Positions 1-6,232 of a DNA stretch of 6,232 bases are shown piece after piece. A program made the position numbers and the translations under genes. A model generated the notes under the pieces. The model did no database searches. It saw only the letters and a program-made list of their open reading frames with translations, and was not told where the DNA came from. Position 1 is the first letter of the stretch. Every line of letters starts with the position of its first letter. The stretch spans positions 1-6,232 of the forward strand of contig JBBQTU010000240.1 in the NCBI GenBank assembly GCA_038213005.1. Reading direction: 5' to 3'. The DNA comes from JBBQTU01 sp038213005 (lineage in GTDB: Bacteria; Planctomycetota; Phycisphaerae; Tepidisphaerales; Tepidisphaeraceae).

Positions 1-40
1 GGGTTCGCAAATGGGCGTTGGACGTCATGAAACGCACAGC

Positions 41-60
41 ACGCAGTGCCACGCATTGCC
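41..60. repeat. Imperfect tandem repeat, two 10-bp units
   Basis: ACGCAGTGCC is followed directly by ACGCATTGCC, identical at 9 of 10 positions. There are only two copies and no function is suggested. Confidence 0.5.
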
Positions 61-152
61 GACGTTATCAACCCTATGGGTATATTCCGGGAGGTCCAGC
101 GGCGATGTCAGTTCCCGATGCCATGCAGGCCGGGTTCCGAGCCAGGGCTACG

Positions 153-194
153 TATTCCCAGATGGTCGTTCGGGAATAGGCATGCGGAACGACC
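153..194 (+). ncRNA. Candidate H-type pseudoknot (structured RNA element)
   Basis: TATTCCC (153-159) is perfectly complementary to GGGAATA (172-178). GGTCGTTC (164-171), inside that loop, is perfectly complementary to GAACGACC (187-194). Together they form a classical H-type pseudoknot: stem 1 of 7 bp, stem 2 of 8 bp, loops of 4, 0 and 8 nt, and no mismatches or G-T pairs. As a plus-strand RNA the geometry is favourable (4 nt across the deep groove, 8 nt across the shallow groove). On the minus strand a 4-nt loop would have to cross 8 bp of shallow groove, which is less plausible. It matches no riboswitch or ribozyme that I recognise. The pairs could instead be DNA operator dyads or chance. 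Confidence 0.3.
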
Positions 195-210
195 CGTGAA
201 GGACGGTCAC

Positions 211-232
211 GCTGCGTCGCCGGTGACGCAGC
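211..232. terminator. Perfect 8-bp hairpin, possible transcript-end structure
   Basis: GCTGCGTC (211-218) pairs fully with GACGCAGC (225-232) around a 6-nt loop. It lies about 80 nt past the GH35 stop. Neither strand has a T-tract after the stem, so it is not a standard intrinsic terminator. It could protect the 3' end of the operon mRNA, mark a Rho-dependent end, or belong to the structured element next to it. Confidence 0.3.
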
Positions 233-312
233 CAGCGAGATGGACACGAGCGAGAAATGAGACCCGCCAGCAGCCCTCGCATATCAGAACTCCGTCAGGG
301 TAAGAGAGTCGC

Positions 313-1905
313 TCATTTCAGAAGATACACAGTGGCACGTCGAACAGAGGGGCTGGGGGCGAGGCGGAGATGATATTCATCCCCATTAAGGCGGCGGCCT
401 GGAATCCAGTTACCTTTGTGATACGCGCCCTCCCAAAGTTTTAGAAAGTCGACGTTGCCAGAACATCCCGAAGGCGGAAGGAAGCGTATCGCAAAGCCGA
501 AGCCCGCGACAATGAACTCACCGTCGGCGGGCGACAAGACAATGCCACCGGCCGGTGACCTTGTTGCATCCAGGGGCTGCGAATACTCGATCTGCAACCG
601 ATAGCCGCCAAGTTCGTGGATTTCCGCCGAATTGCCGGTCTGCAGTATGCCAACGCTTCGACTGGCGGAAACGCAGGAGACTATATCTGTCATCATGTCC
701 TGAATCATCTGATACGTCTGAGCCAGGACTTCTGCGGGATGCGGCGAGCTTTCGTTTCCGAGGGACGCGGCCGCGACAACGCCATCAATGTCAGGAACGC
801 CCTTAAGGCCAACGCTCTCAATGCCAAAGGGAGAAAACGCGATGGCCGCGTGCTGCCCGAATGCATAGAGCGCCTTGGCGGCCATGGCTTTATCTCGGCG
901 CGCTTCGGGGATCAGCAGAGGATTCCCGCTGCGCGTGTAGTCAGCGCAAACCCCCTTAAAATCATCGACGTAGATGTCTGGCGCGAGCAGAGCGATGGCT
1001 GGAGCCGCGGCACGCCAGACGTCGATCATGTGGGCGACAGGGCCGCCGCTGGGGTATCTGCCAGGCTCCTCGCCCTGGTATTGGACCAGCCAGGGGTTAG
1101 CGTACATCGGCAGGGCGTATTCGGCCTGACCGGCGGCGGCAACGGTCTGCACGAAGCGGGCGTAATGCCAAGCCATGAACACCTCGTCGGCGGCAGAGCC
1201 AAAGACATGACTCCAGCAGCCCGAGACTTCTCGGCCAGCTCGCTGCCATGGCACCCCAAGTTCTGGGCGGAGCGTATTGGCGTGCTCTTGCAGGTAAAGC
1301 ATGAGATCGGCGGGCACGTGGGAGGTGAAGGCCTGCTCCGCCAAATCGCAGTGATCACGCGAAGCGCCCAGCATGCCGACTTCGTTTTCGACTTGCACCA
1401 TGACCACCGTTTGATGGACGGCATCGGCCTTGCGAAGATGATGCATCATCGACGCAAAAGCCAGAGCATCGCATCGGCGAACCTCGTCACAGAACACCGT
1501 GACGGCGCCGGTGTTCACGCCGCGAGAAGCCTGTTGGCGTGGAAATCGGCTCTGGTCCAGCTTCACCCAGCCCGGTACATAGGACGACCACGTGTTCTTG
1601 AATGTTCCGAACCACAGGGGGATCAAGCGGAGCGTTCGCTTGCGGGCGCCCTCCAAAAGGCCATCCAACAACGAGAAGTCGTAGTGTGACTCCTCCGGTT
1701 CGATCAACTCCCATGACACCGGCACGAACAGCGCGTTGCAGTTCAGTTCCCTGGCTCGATCAAAGACATTTTCCATGTGGGCCAAAGACGAACTGGCAGA
1801 GTTGTGCACTTCGCCGGCCAACAGGAGCATGGGCTTGTCTTGAACAATCAGGTGCGTGGATGCACCAATGCGTGTGAGTGACGGATGAGCAACCACTTGC
1901 GCCAT
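313..1905 (-). CDS. Beta-galactosidase, GH35-type with DUF5597-like C-terminal domain
   Basis: This 530-residue protein should remove non-reducing beta-D-galactose by a clan GH-A retaining mechanism. The barrel covers about residues 17-370. Its blocks include LLLAGEVHNSASSS (27-40), NALFVPVSWELIEPEE (57-72), LIPLWFGTFKNTWSSYVPGW (94-113), QVENEVG (171-177) with Glu175 as acid/base, and LLIPEARRD (330-338) with Glu334 as nucleophile. The C-terminal part (about 390-530), with the block GEFIVAGFGFAIRF, matches the DUF5597 domain of this GH35/GH42-like subgroup, known from plant-polysaccharide loci in Xanthomonas and relatives. There is no signal peptide, so it is probably cytoplasmic. I start it at 1905 because the start is 2 nt after the fucosidase stop and has GGAG upstream; an in-frame ATG at 1959 would add 18 residues (MAQVHATRIHTHHGERLI) not expected in the family. 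It is the last gene of the operon. Following a fucosidase, it probably acts on galactose exposed once fucose is removed. Confidence 0.93.
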   Translation of the reverse strand: MAQVVAHPSLTRIGASTHLIVQDKPMLLLAGEVHNSASSSLAHMENVFDRARELNCNALFVPVSWELIEPEESHYDFSLLDGLLEGARKRTLRLIPLWFGTFKNTWSSYVPGWVKLDQSRFPRQQASRGVNTGAVTVFCDEVRRCDALAFASMMHHLRKADAVHQTVVMVQVENEVGMLGASRDHCDLAEQAFTSHVPADLMLYLQEHANTLRPELGVPWQRAGREVSGCWSHVFGSAADEVFMAWHYARFVQTVAAAGQAEYALPMYANPWLVQYQGEEPGRYPSGGPVAHMIDVWRAAAPAIALLAPDIYVDDFKGVCADYTRSGNPLLIPEARRDKAMAAKALYAFGQHAAIAFSPFGIESVGLKGVPDIDGVVAAASLGNESSPHPAEVLAQTYQMIQDMMTDIVSCVSASRSVGILQTGNSAEIHELGGYRLQIEYSQPLDATRSPAGGIVLSPADGEFIVAGFGFAIRFLPPSGCSGNVDFLKLWEGAYHKGNWIPGRRLNGDEYHLRLAPSPSVRRATVYLLK

Positions 1906-1907
1906 GA

Positions 1908-3200
1908 TCAGGCGTTCTCCATGATGGGTGTGAATCCTGGTGGCGTGAACTTGCGCCAAGGTTCGGCCGAGTCAAGCATAACCGGCCCCGGGCCGTGGTC
2001 ATAATGGGGCGTGCCATCGCACTCGATGGCGAAGACAGTACACAGTGGATCCGGCGCGAGCTCGGGCAGACCGCGCAGAAGCAACCGATCCCCCACATAG
2101 GTGAAGTCGACCGGCCTTCCATCGAGGTAGCGGACGTGCTTGACCGCGGGCGTCAACCCGCCCACGGCGAGGGTTTGTCCCGGCCAGTGATCGACCAGGA
2201 AATACGCAGTGTTGCCCCGACGCGTGAAGGTGCCCAAGAGGCTGTGATCCGGCTTCATGGCGTCCGTTGCGTCATAGATCGCGTGCCCGTTGCGCTCCAG
2301 CCAAGCGCCCACTTGCGTCAGTGCCCGCTCTATCTCAACCGGGACAGACCCATCGCCCCGGGGACTGATGTTCAAGAGCAGGTTCCCGCCGCCATTGGCG
2401 ACCTTGGCCAGCATGCGGAGCACCTGATGGGCATCCTTGAACCTCGTATCCAGAGGCGTATAGCCCCAGCTTTCCTCGCTAAAGGTCATGCACGCCTCCC
2501 ACATCCGGCCGTTGGCCGGCGCGGTGATGTGCTGCTCAGGCGTGGCAAAATCCTCCTCGATTCCCGCTCGGTCGTTAATCAGGATGTGAGGCTGCAGGCG
2601 GCGAACCATGCGATTGAGGGCCGCCGATTCCCATGCTTCGGGGGTCAGAGGCCAGTTCACGTCGTACCACAGCAGGTCGATGGGGCCGTAGTTGGTCATA
2701 AGTTCTTCAACCAGCCCATGCGTGTATCGCACGAACCGTTGGCGTGCCAGTTCATCCTGCGCACAGCGGATGCCATCGGGATGATGCCAGTCCATCAGCG
2801 AGTAGTATAACCCGACCTTCAGGCCTTCACTCCGGCAAGCATCGACGAATTCCGCGACCAAGTCGCGTCCCGCAGACCGCTTCACGGCGTTATAGTCAGT
2901 GTGACGCGAATCAAACAGGCAGAATCCCTCATGGTGTTTGGTGGTCAGAACCATGTAGCGCATGCCGGCCTGCCGTGCCATGCGCGCCCATCGGCGTGTG
3001 CAGTCAGGGGCCGGGAGCCACTGCCTGGCCAGTTGCTCGTACTCTGCGACGGGGATGCGCTCGTTGTTCATCCCCCACTCATGGCGGCCAAGCACAGAGT
3101 AGAGCCCCCAATGAATAAACATTCCAAACCGGGCCAGCGGAAACCAATCCGCGCGGCGAGAGCCCTGCACTGCACATGCATCAGTCAGTAGGGTTGTCAT
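1908..3200 (-). CDS. Alpha-L-fucosidase, glycoside hydrolase family 29
   Basis: This enzyme should release terminal alpha-L-fucose from oligosaccharides by a retaining mechanism. The 430 residues carry the GH29 signature blocks in order: WFPLARFGMFIHWGLYS (19-35), the TKHHEGFCLFDS substrate pocket (87-98), GLYYSLMDWHHPD (130-142), YGPIDLLWYDVNW (171-183) with Asp180 at the nucleophile position, WEACMTFSEESWGY (234-247) and GGNLLLNISPRGDG (271-284). Glu235 is a candidate acid/base, but that residue is variable in GH29. A small C-terminal beta domain follows from about residue 315. The length is normal for compact bacterial members. The N-terminus MTTLLTDACAVQG is not a signal peptide, so the enzyme is probably cytoplasmic, unlike many secreted homologues. 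It is coupled to the upstream gene by a 1-nt overlap and ends 2 nt before the galactosidase start. Linkage preference (alpha-1,2 or branched 1,3/1,4) cannot be assigned from sequence. Confidence 0.95.
   Translation of the reverse strand: MTTLLTDACAVQGSRRADWFPLARFGMFIHWGLYSVLGRHEWGMNNERIPVAEYEQLARQWLPAPDCTRRWARMARQAGMRYMVLTTKHHEGFCLFDSRHTDYNAVKRSAGRDLVAEFVDACRSEGLKVGLYYSLMDWHHPDGIRCAQDELARQRFVRYTHGLVEELMTNYGPIDLLWYDVNWPLTPEAWESAALNRMVRRLQPHILINDRAGIEEDFATPEQHITAPANGRMWEACMTFSEESWGYTPLDTRFKDAHQVLRMLAKVANGGGNLLLNISPRGDGSVPVEIERALTQVGAWLERNGHAIYDATDAMKPDHSLLGTFTRRGNTAYFLVDHWPGQTLAVGGLTPAVKHVRYLDGRPVDFTYVGDRLLLRGLPELAPDPLCTVFAIECDGTPHYDHGPGPVMLDSAEPWRKFTPPGFTPIMENA
1917..1920 (-). promoter_or_regulatory. 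Ribosome binding site for the GH35 gene
   Basis: GGAG on the minus strand, inside the last codons of the fucosidase gene, lies 11 nt before the ATG at 1905. With the 2-nt gap between genes it favours this start over the in-frame ATG at 1959, which would give a 52-nt overlap. Confidence 0.5.
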
Positions 3201-5410
3201 TAGCGTCGTACCTCAAAGGCCTGAAACTGCCACGGAGCCAAGTCGAGTTCGGCGATTCCATCGGCGACCGCAATTCGTTCACTGCACACACGATCAAAGA
3301 GCGATCCCGCGGCGAGCGGAAGCTTGATCCGCGCTTGGCGCGGGTGTTCGGACAGGTTCCCGACAGTGACGATTGGCGGCATGCCTTCAAAAAGCTGTGC
3401 CAGGCATTCGCTCCCCTGGACGTCCAATGTGGACATTGGATTGTCGCAGATCTCGGGGTATGCATCATGGTAACGGCGGGTACGGAGGCTAAGCGTCGCC
3501 ATCTCATCGGCGTGCGGGGCGTGAGCGTAGATGCGCTGGCCATTTACAGAGTTCCAGAGGTGCATCCATTCCGGTGGCCGACCGGGCGGCGACTGTTTTC
3601 GGTCAGACCAGCTCTCAAACGCCCGCATATCGGGATGAAGGAATCGCACGAGGGGTTCATCAAGGGTCCAGGAGCTCCAGGAATGCCCGTGCGAGACGAA
3701 GCCATCCACGAACTCGCGTGCCAGGTCCGCAGCACCTTCGCAGAGGAGGACGGTCTGCGGATTCACTTCGTCTACTGCCTGTCGGACTCGCTGCAGCATT
3801 CGGCGGATTCCCCAGTTCCAGATGTCCGGATGAGGGTGTTGGTGGGCCGGATTCCAGCAGCGATGATTATAGGTCGCGGCCGTTGAGTCGATGAAGAAAC
3901 CGTCCACGCCAGTGGATCGGACAATCTCAGCGCAGGTCTCTGCCAGCCATTGCTGCCAGCCCTCGCAGGCTGGACACATGTGCCAGAATCCGCGGTAATG
4001 GTCGTCATAGACGCCCGGTTCGCGCATCATGGCCCAGTCTCGCGCTGCACTCTTTCCGATCCGGGAGCGCTTCCAGACGATCAGCCCTTCGACATAGTAG
4101 AGCACCCGTCCGCCGGCGCGATGCACGGCTTCCACGCCACGTTTCACGGCATCAAAGCCACCCAGGTTCTGTGCGGCAAACACGTAGTCGCCGCGATTGA
4201 GCCAGTTCGTTTTCGTCCCCAGCGTTACCGGATCGTGGAATCCCGGGAGGTGGAATACATCGGCACCCAACTGCCGCTTCTTCTCCAGAAGTGACGGGTA
4301 CGCGTGGAAATCCCGGCCATCTCGCACCAGGTCGTCGCCCATGTCCTCGGCGATAAAGGTCGTCTGCGCATACCACTCGGACGGAGATCGACGCATGCGA
4401 ACCGAGTTGCCGCGTTTCTCGCGGAGCCACGAGGCACCTTCCCGCCATGTTCCCTCGTACGCATATGTCTGAATCGGCCCCAGATCGACGTAGTCCCCCA
4501 TCCAGGAGCGGTGATCCGCATGGACGCCACCCTCATCCACGCCCTCGGTCTCAACCGAAGCCGGCCGGCCGCGAAATTGCCGTCCGTGGCAGATGCCGAC
4601 GTAAGGGCCGTCCGCACCTCCGATCACTGGAACATCTCCCCAACGAAGCTCACGCGGCGGGAAACTGCTTCCTGCGCAATAGGCGCGACGAGTGCATGCA
4701 TCCGGCTCAGCCGCGAAGTCGGCCCGGTTGTCATCCAGAAACGCCAGTCCCCGTCCGTCTCCATCCACCAGGAATACCGGGCAGGAGAGATTGCCGATAT
4801 ACGCGGCCTTGATGTTTGATTGGGTCAGGGGGCCATACGCAGCTCCGGATATCTGCGGAAGCAACGCCCGGTCTTGCGCAGCGCCGCTGAGTCGCACGCG
4901 TGAGAGCAGCGGATAGAACACCTCCATCTCGGCCGCCTCTTCGCCTTCCCAGCCGACCTGACCGCGCCATGTGATCACATGGCCCTCCACCTCGACTTCC
5001 AACGTCGCACGCAAAGGAAGCGTATCGTGACTGAGCTGGACCAGCATCCTCTGGCCGGTGTGCTCGATCTGCCGGATGCTGAACCGATCCATGCCATAGT
5101 GGTTCCACGCATTGCCGGACCTGATACTGACCAACAGCGGATTGCCCACCGGGCCGCAACCCGGTCGCTTGAGTTCCGGATCCGAATAAAGGACCGGCGG
5201 AGCGCCCTCCCGCTGGATCTGTCGTAACGCGAGTCGATCGCCCGTTCGATGGAACGATACCCTGACGCCAGGTCCGGCCAGTGTAAATTCCTCGTCTATC
5301 GTTGCCGGGGCGGCAACGTTCCGCATCGCCATCGCCTCGGAACGTTCATCACCGGCCGTTCGCGGCTGAGGCACAGACTGCTTAACTAACACATCCGTAG
5401 CATCCAACAT
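3200..5410 (-). CDS. DUF6259-type putative glycoside hydrolase
   Basis: This 736-residue protein has the layout of a large retaining-glycosidase-like enzyme: an all-beta N-terminal region (about 40-340), a probable (beta/alpha)8 barrel (about 345-640) and a short beta-rich C-terminal domain (about 655-736). I assign it to the DUF6259 type from the block GVDGFFIDST, followed by RCWNPAHQHPHPD and later PLVRFLHPD. Asp508, at the end of GFFID, is at the usual strand-4 acid position of GH27/GH31/GH36-like barrels and is the best nucleophile candidate. Glu558 in VLLCEGAAD and Asp569 are candidate acid/base residues; this is inference. The His-rich loop 523-527 and a CPAC motif (Cys479, Cys482) could bind substrate or metal. 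No signal peptide is evident and there are several free cysteines, both consistent with a cytoplasmic enzyme. The start has GGAG 5 nt upstream. The gene lies between a GH63-like gene and a fucosidase gene and its TAA overlaps the next ATG by one base, so a role in the same glycan pathway is likely. The substrate is unknown. Confidence 0.8.
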   Translation of the reverse strand: MLDATDVLVKQSVPQPRTAGDERSEAMAMRNVAAPATIDEEFTLAGPGVRVSFHRTGDRLALRQIQREGAPPVLYSDPELKRPGCGPVGNPLLVSIRSGNAWNHYGMDRFSIRQIEHTGQRMLVQLSHDTLPLRATLEVEVEGHVITWRGQVGWEGEEAAEMEVFYPLLSRVRLSGAAQDRALLPQISGAAYGPLTQSNIKAAYIGNLSCPVFLVDGDGRGLAFLDDNRADFAAEPDACTRRAYCAGSSFPPRELRWGDVPVIGGADGPYVGICHGRQFRGRPASVETEGVDEGGVHADHRSWMGDYVDLGPIQTYAYEGTWREGASWLREKRGNSVRMRRSPSEWYAQTTFIAEDMGDDLVRDGRDFHAYPSLLEKKRQLGADVFHLPGFHDPVTLGTKTNWLNRGDYVFAAQNLGGFDAVKRGVEAVHRAGGRVLYYVEGLIVWKRSRIGKSAARDWAMMREPGVYDDHYRGFWHMCPACEGWQQWLAETCAEIVRSTGVDGFFIDSTAATYNHRCWNPAHQHPHPDIWNWGIRRMLQRVRQAVDEVNPQTVLLCEGAADLAREFVDGFVSHGHSWSSWTLDEPLVRFLHPDMRAFESWSDRKQSPPGRPPEWMHLWNSVNGQRIYAHAPHADEMATLSLRTRRYHDAYPEICDNPMSTLDVQGSECLAQLFEGMPPIVTVGNLSEHPRQARIKLPLAAGSLFDRVCSERIAVADGIAELDLAPWQFQAFEVRR
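3211..3214 (-). promoter_or_regulatory. Ribosome binding site for the GH29 gene, at a TAATG junction
   Basis: GAGG on the minus strand sits 10 nt before the ATG at 3200. The upstream stop TAA (3202-3200) shares its last A with this ATG, giving a TAATG stop-start overlap typical of termination-reinitiation. Confidence 0.6.
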
Positions 5411-5412
5411 AA

Positions 5413-6232
5413 TTACTCCAACGGTTTTTCAGGGCCTTCAAAATGTCCGGCTTCGATCAGGGCCATCAGGCCCAGGAGTCCGCCCCACTGGTAGAACGAA
5501 TCACTATCGGGGCGATCACAGCCTCTGCCGGTATCGGCTGAATAGTTCTCATGCACATGCCGATGGGCGGTCCATTCACGCATGAGAAGGTCGCGGGATT
5601 TCGACGCCAGTTCCGACGCGGCCGCGAACTGCCCCCCACACCGCAGCGCGACATAGGTCAGGAAGTTCACGGGTGGCCAGATTTTGCCTCGCCAGTAGTT
5701 CTGGTCCGCGAAGGCAGGGTCATTGCGTGGCGTTACGGGCAATACGTGTTCGCCCCAGAACTCGGCGGGGTTGTAGAGATGCTCATGCACCATCCGCCTC
5801 GCTTGTTCGGGCGTCGCGGCACCACAGAGCATCGGATAGAAGCTCGTCGGACTGATCCGCGGACTGAGCTGGCCGGTTTCCATTGACCGGTTTCGGAAGA
5901 TGCCCGTGCTCTCATCCCATAGTGTCTGCAGGCGACCGATCGCCTCGGTAGCGCATCGCCGCAGTTCCGAGGCCTCACCGGCGTATCCCAGAACATCCGC
6001 CATTTCGGCAATCGCGATACAATCGGCGATGTGCAAGCTCATCTGCCCCACGTCGGCCTGAAGCATCAGCCCTCGCTGGGCATCGAAGGGTACATCGTCA
6101 TACATCGGTGAGTTGTCCAGACCGAACTCGAACTTCGCACCCAGCAATCTGCCAACTCCATTGGTCTCTTCCCATGTGCCTACGATCGGATCGAAGTGAT
6201 TGGACCCCAGGCAGATGTAGCCCTCAATGCTA
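5413..6232 (-). CDS. GH63/trehalase-like alpha-glycosidase, C-terminal part (5' end beyond window)
   Basis: The frame stays open to the right edge, so about 272 C-terminal residues are visible and the true start lies outside; a TTG at 6147 is an internal leucine codon, not a start. The fragment looks like the catalytic (alpha/alpha)6 barrel of GH63 and related inverting glycosidases (GH37 trehalase, YgjK-like glucosidase, mannosylglycerate hydrolase). Family-typical signals, numbered from the first visible residue, are GLDNSP with Asp39 (codon 6117-6115) at the general-acid position, a YWRGKIWPPVNFL helix motif, and HENYSADTG with Glu228 (codon 5550-5548) at the catalytic-base position. The C-terminus QWGGLLGLMALIE also fits. 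Such enzymes hydrolyse alpha-linked glucosyl, mannosyl or related units; the substrate cannot be read here. It is the most upstream gene seen and ends 2 nt before the DUF6259 gene. Confidence in the fold is good, in the exact family moderate; GH15-like or another clan GH-G/L member is the alternative. Confidence 0.85.
   Translation of the reverse strand, partial: SIEGYICLGSNHFDPIVGTWEETNGVGRLLGAKFEFGLDNSPMYDDVPFDAQRGLMLQADVGQMSLHIADCIAIAEMADVLGYAGEASELRRCATEAIGRLQTLWDESTGIFRNRSMETGQLSPRISPTSFYPMLCGAATPEQARRMVHEHLYNPAEFWGEHVLPVTPRNDPAFADQNYWRGKIWPPVNFLTYVALRCGGQFAAASELASKSRDLLMREWTAHRHVHENYSADTGRGCDRPDSDSFYQWGGLLGLMALIEAGHFEGPEKPLE
5416..5419 (-). promoter_or_regulatory. Ribosome binding site for the DUF6259 gene
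   Basis: On the minus strand GGAG lies 5 nt before the ATG at 5410, within the last codons of the preceding gene. It supports the first ATG over the in-frame ATGs at residues 27 and 29, and suggests translational coupling. Confidence 0.6.

Larger units (their letters stand above)
1..312. other. Intergenic region downstream of the operon
   Basis: No protein in any frame here resembles a known family, and the short open frames have unremarkable composition. The stretch contains a tandem 10-bp repeat (41-60), two interlocking inverted repeats (153-194) and a hairpin (211-232). There is no tRNA or recognised RNA family, and no clear T-tract terminator for the minus-strand operon. The left neighbour is outside the window. 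Confidence 0.6.

Noticed and set aside
128..150. tRNA T-arm-like stretch GGGTTCCGAGCC
   Set aside because: The T-loop consensus is not met and no acceptor or anticodon arm can be built around it.
153..232. Known ribozyme or riboswitch (pistol, HDV-like, preQ1, SAM-II)
   Set aside because: The connection order and conserved core bases of these families do not match: no A-rich junction as in pistol and no nested double pseudoknot as in HDV-like ribozymes.
148..282. 44-residue minus-strand frame just downstream of GH35 (MRGLLAGLISRS...)
   Set aside because: There is no convincing ribosome binding site, and the Arg-rich sequence runs through the hairpin and is unlike any known small protein.
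46..303. 85-residue plus-strand open frame in the non-coding region
   Set aside because: Its Arg/Pro-rich translation has no family resemblance, and the frame runs through all the inverted repeats, which suggests non-coding DNA.
1437..1450. Perfect 14-bp palindrome GATGATGCATCATC
   Set aside because: It lies inside the GH35 gene and arises from the codons for Met-Met-His-His; it is not at a promoter.
616..1689. 357-residue open frame on the plus strand opposite the GH35 gene
   Set aside because: It is antisense to a gene with clear family motifs and catalytic residues; its translation resembles no known fold and the open frame follows from GC-rich codon bias.
1906..1959. Upstream in-frame ATG at 1959 as the GH35 start
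   Set aside because: It would overlap the fucosidase by 52 nt and add a non-family N-terminus; the ATG at 1905 has GGAG 11 nt upstream and a 2-nt gene gap.
2505..2519. CCGGCC-GTT-GGCCGG hairpin
   Set aside because: It is internal to the GH29 gene and made of GC-rich codons, so there is no reason to see a terminator there.
1995..2810. 271-residue plus-strand open frame opposite the fucosidase gene
   Set aside because: It is a shadow of the GH29 gene with no recognisable motifs.
3176..3886. 236-residue plus-strand open frame opposite the end of the DUF6259 gene
   Set aside because: It is a shadow frame crossing the TAATG junction of two well-supported minus-strand genes.

Overview
All four genes in this window lie on the minus strand, so they are read from right to left, and they look like one carbohydrate-degradation operon. 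In order of transcription they are: a 5'-truncated (alpha/alpha)6-barrel glycosidase of the GH63/trehalase-like type (6232 to 5413, cut by the window edge); a 736-residue protein of the poorly characterised DUF6259 type, probably a glycoside hydrolase (5410 to 3200); a GH29 alpha-L-fucosidase (3200 to 1908); and a GH35-type beta-galactosidase with a DUF5597-like C-terminal domain (1905 to 313). The junctions are 2 nt, a 1-nt TAATG overlap, and 2 nt. Each downstream gene has a purine-rich Shine-Dalgarno-like motif inside the end of the gene before it. This points to one transcript with translational coupling, and its promoter must lie beyond the right edge.

Read together, the enzymes suggest stepwise removal of sugars from a branched, fucosylated and galactosylated oligosaccharide. 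The fucosidase would remove terminal L-fucose, the GH35 enzyme would remove the exposed beta-galactose, and the GH63-like and DUF6259 proteins would attack further linkages that cannot be assigned from sequence. None of the three complete proteins shows a signal peptide or membrane segment, so they probably act in the cytoplasm on imported oligosaccharides. No transporter, SusC/SusD pair, regulator or sulfatase gene is visible here.

The organism is a bacterium with GC-rich DNA, compact operons and a large glycosidase repertoire. This mix is common in Planctomycetota, Verrucomicrobiota, Lentisphaerota, Hydrogenedentota-like lineages and some Acidobacteria or Bacteroidota, but nothing in the window fixes the phylum.

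Positions 1-312, downstream of the operon, hold no convincing gene. They do contain clustered inverted repeats. Two perfect stems (153-159/172-178 and 164-171/187-194) interlock as a textbook H-type pseudoknot, followed by a perfect 8-bp hairpin (211-232). This is the least explained signal in the window and could be a structured RNA, a transcript-end element or overlapping operator dyads. No mobile element, tRNA, rRNA or CRISPR array was found.
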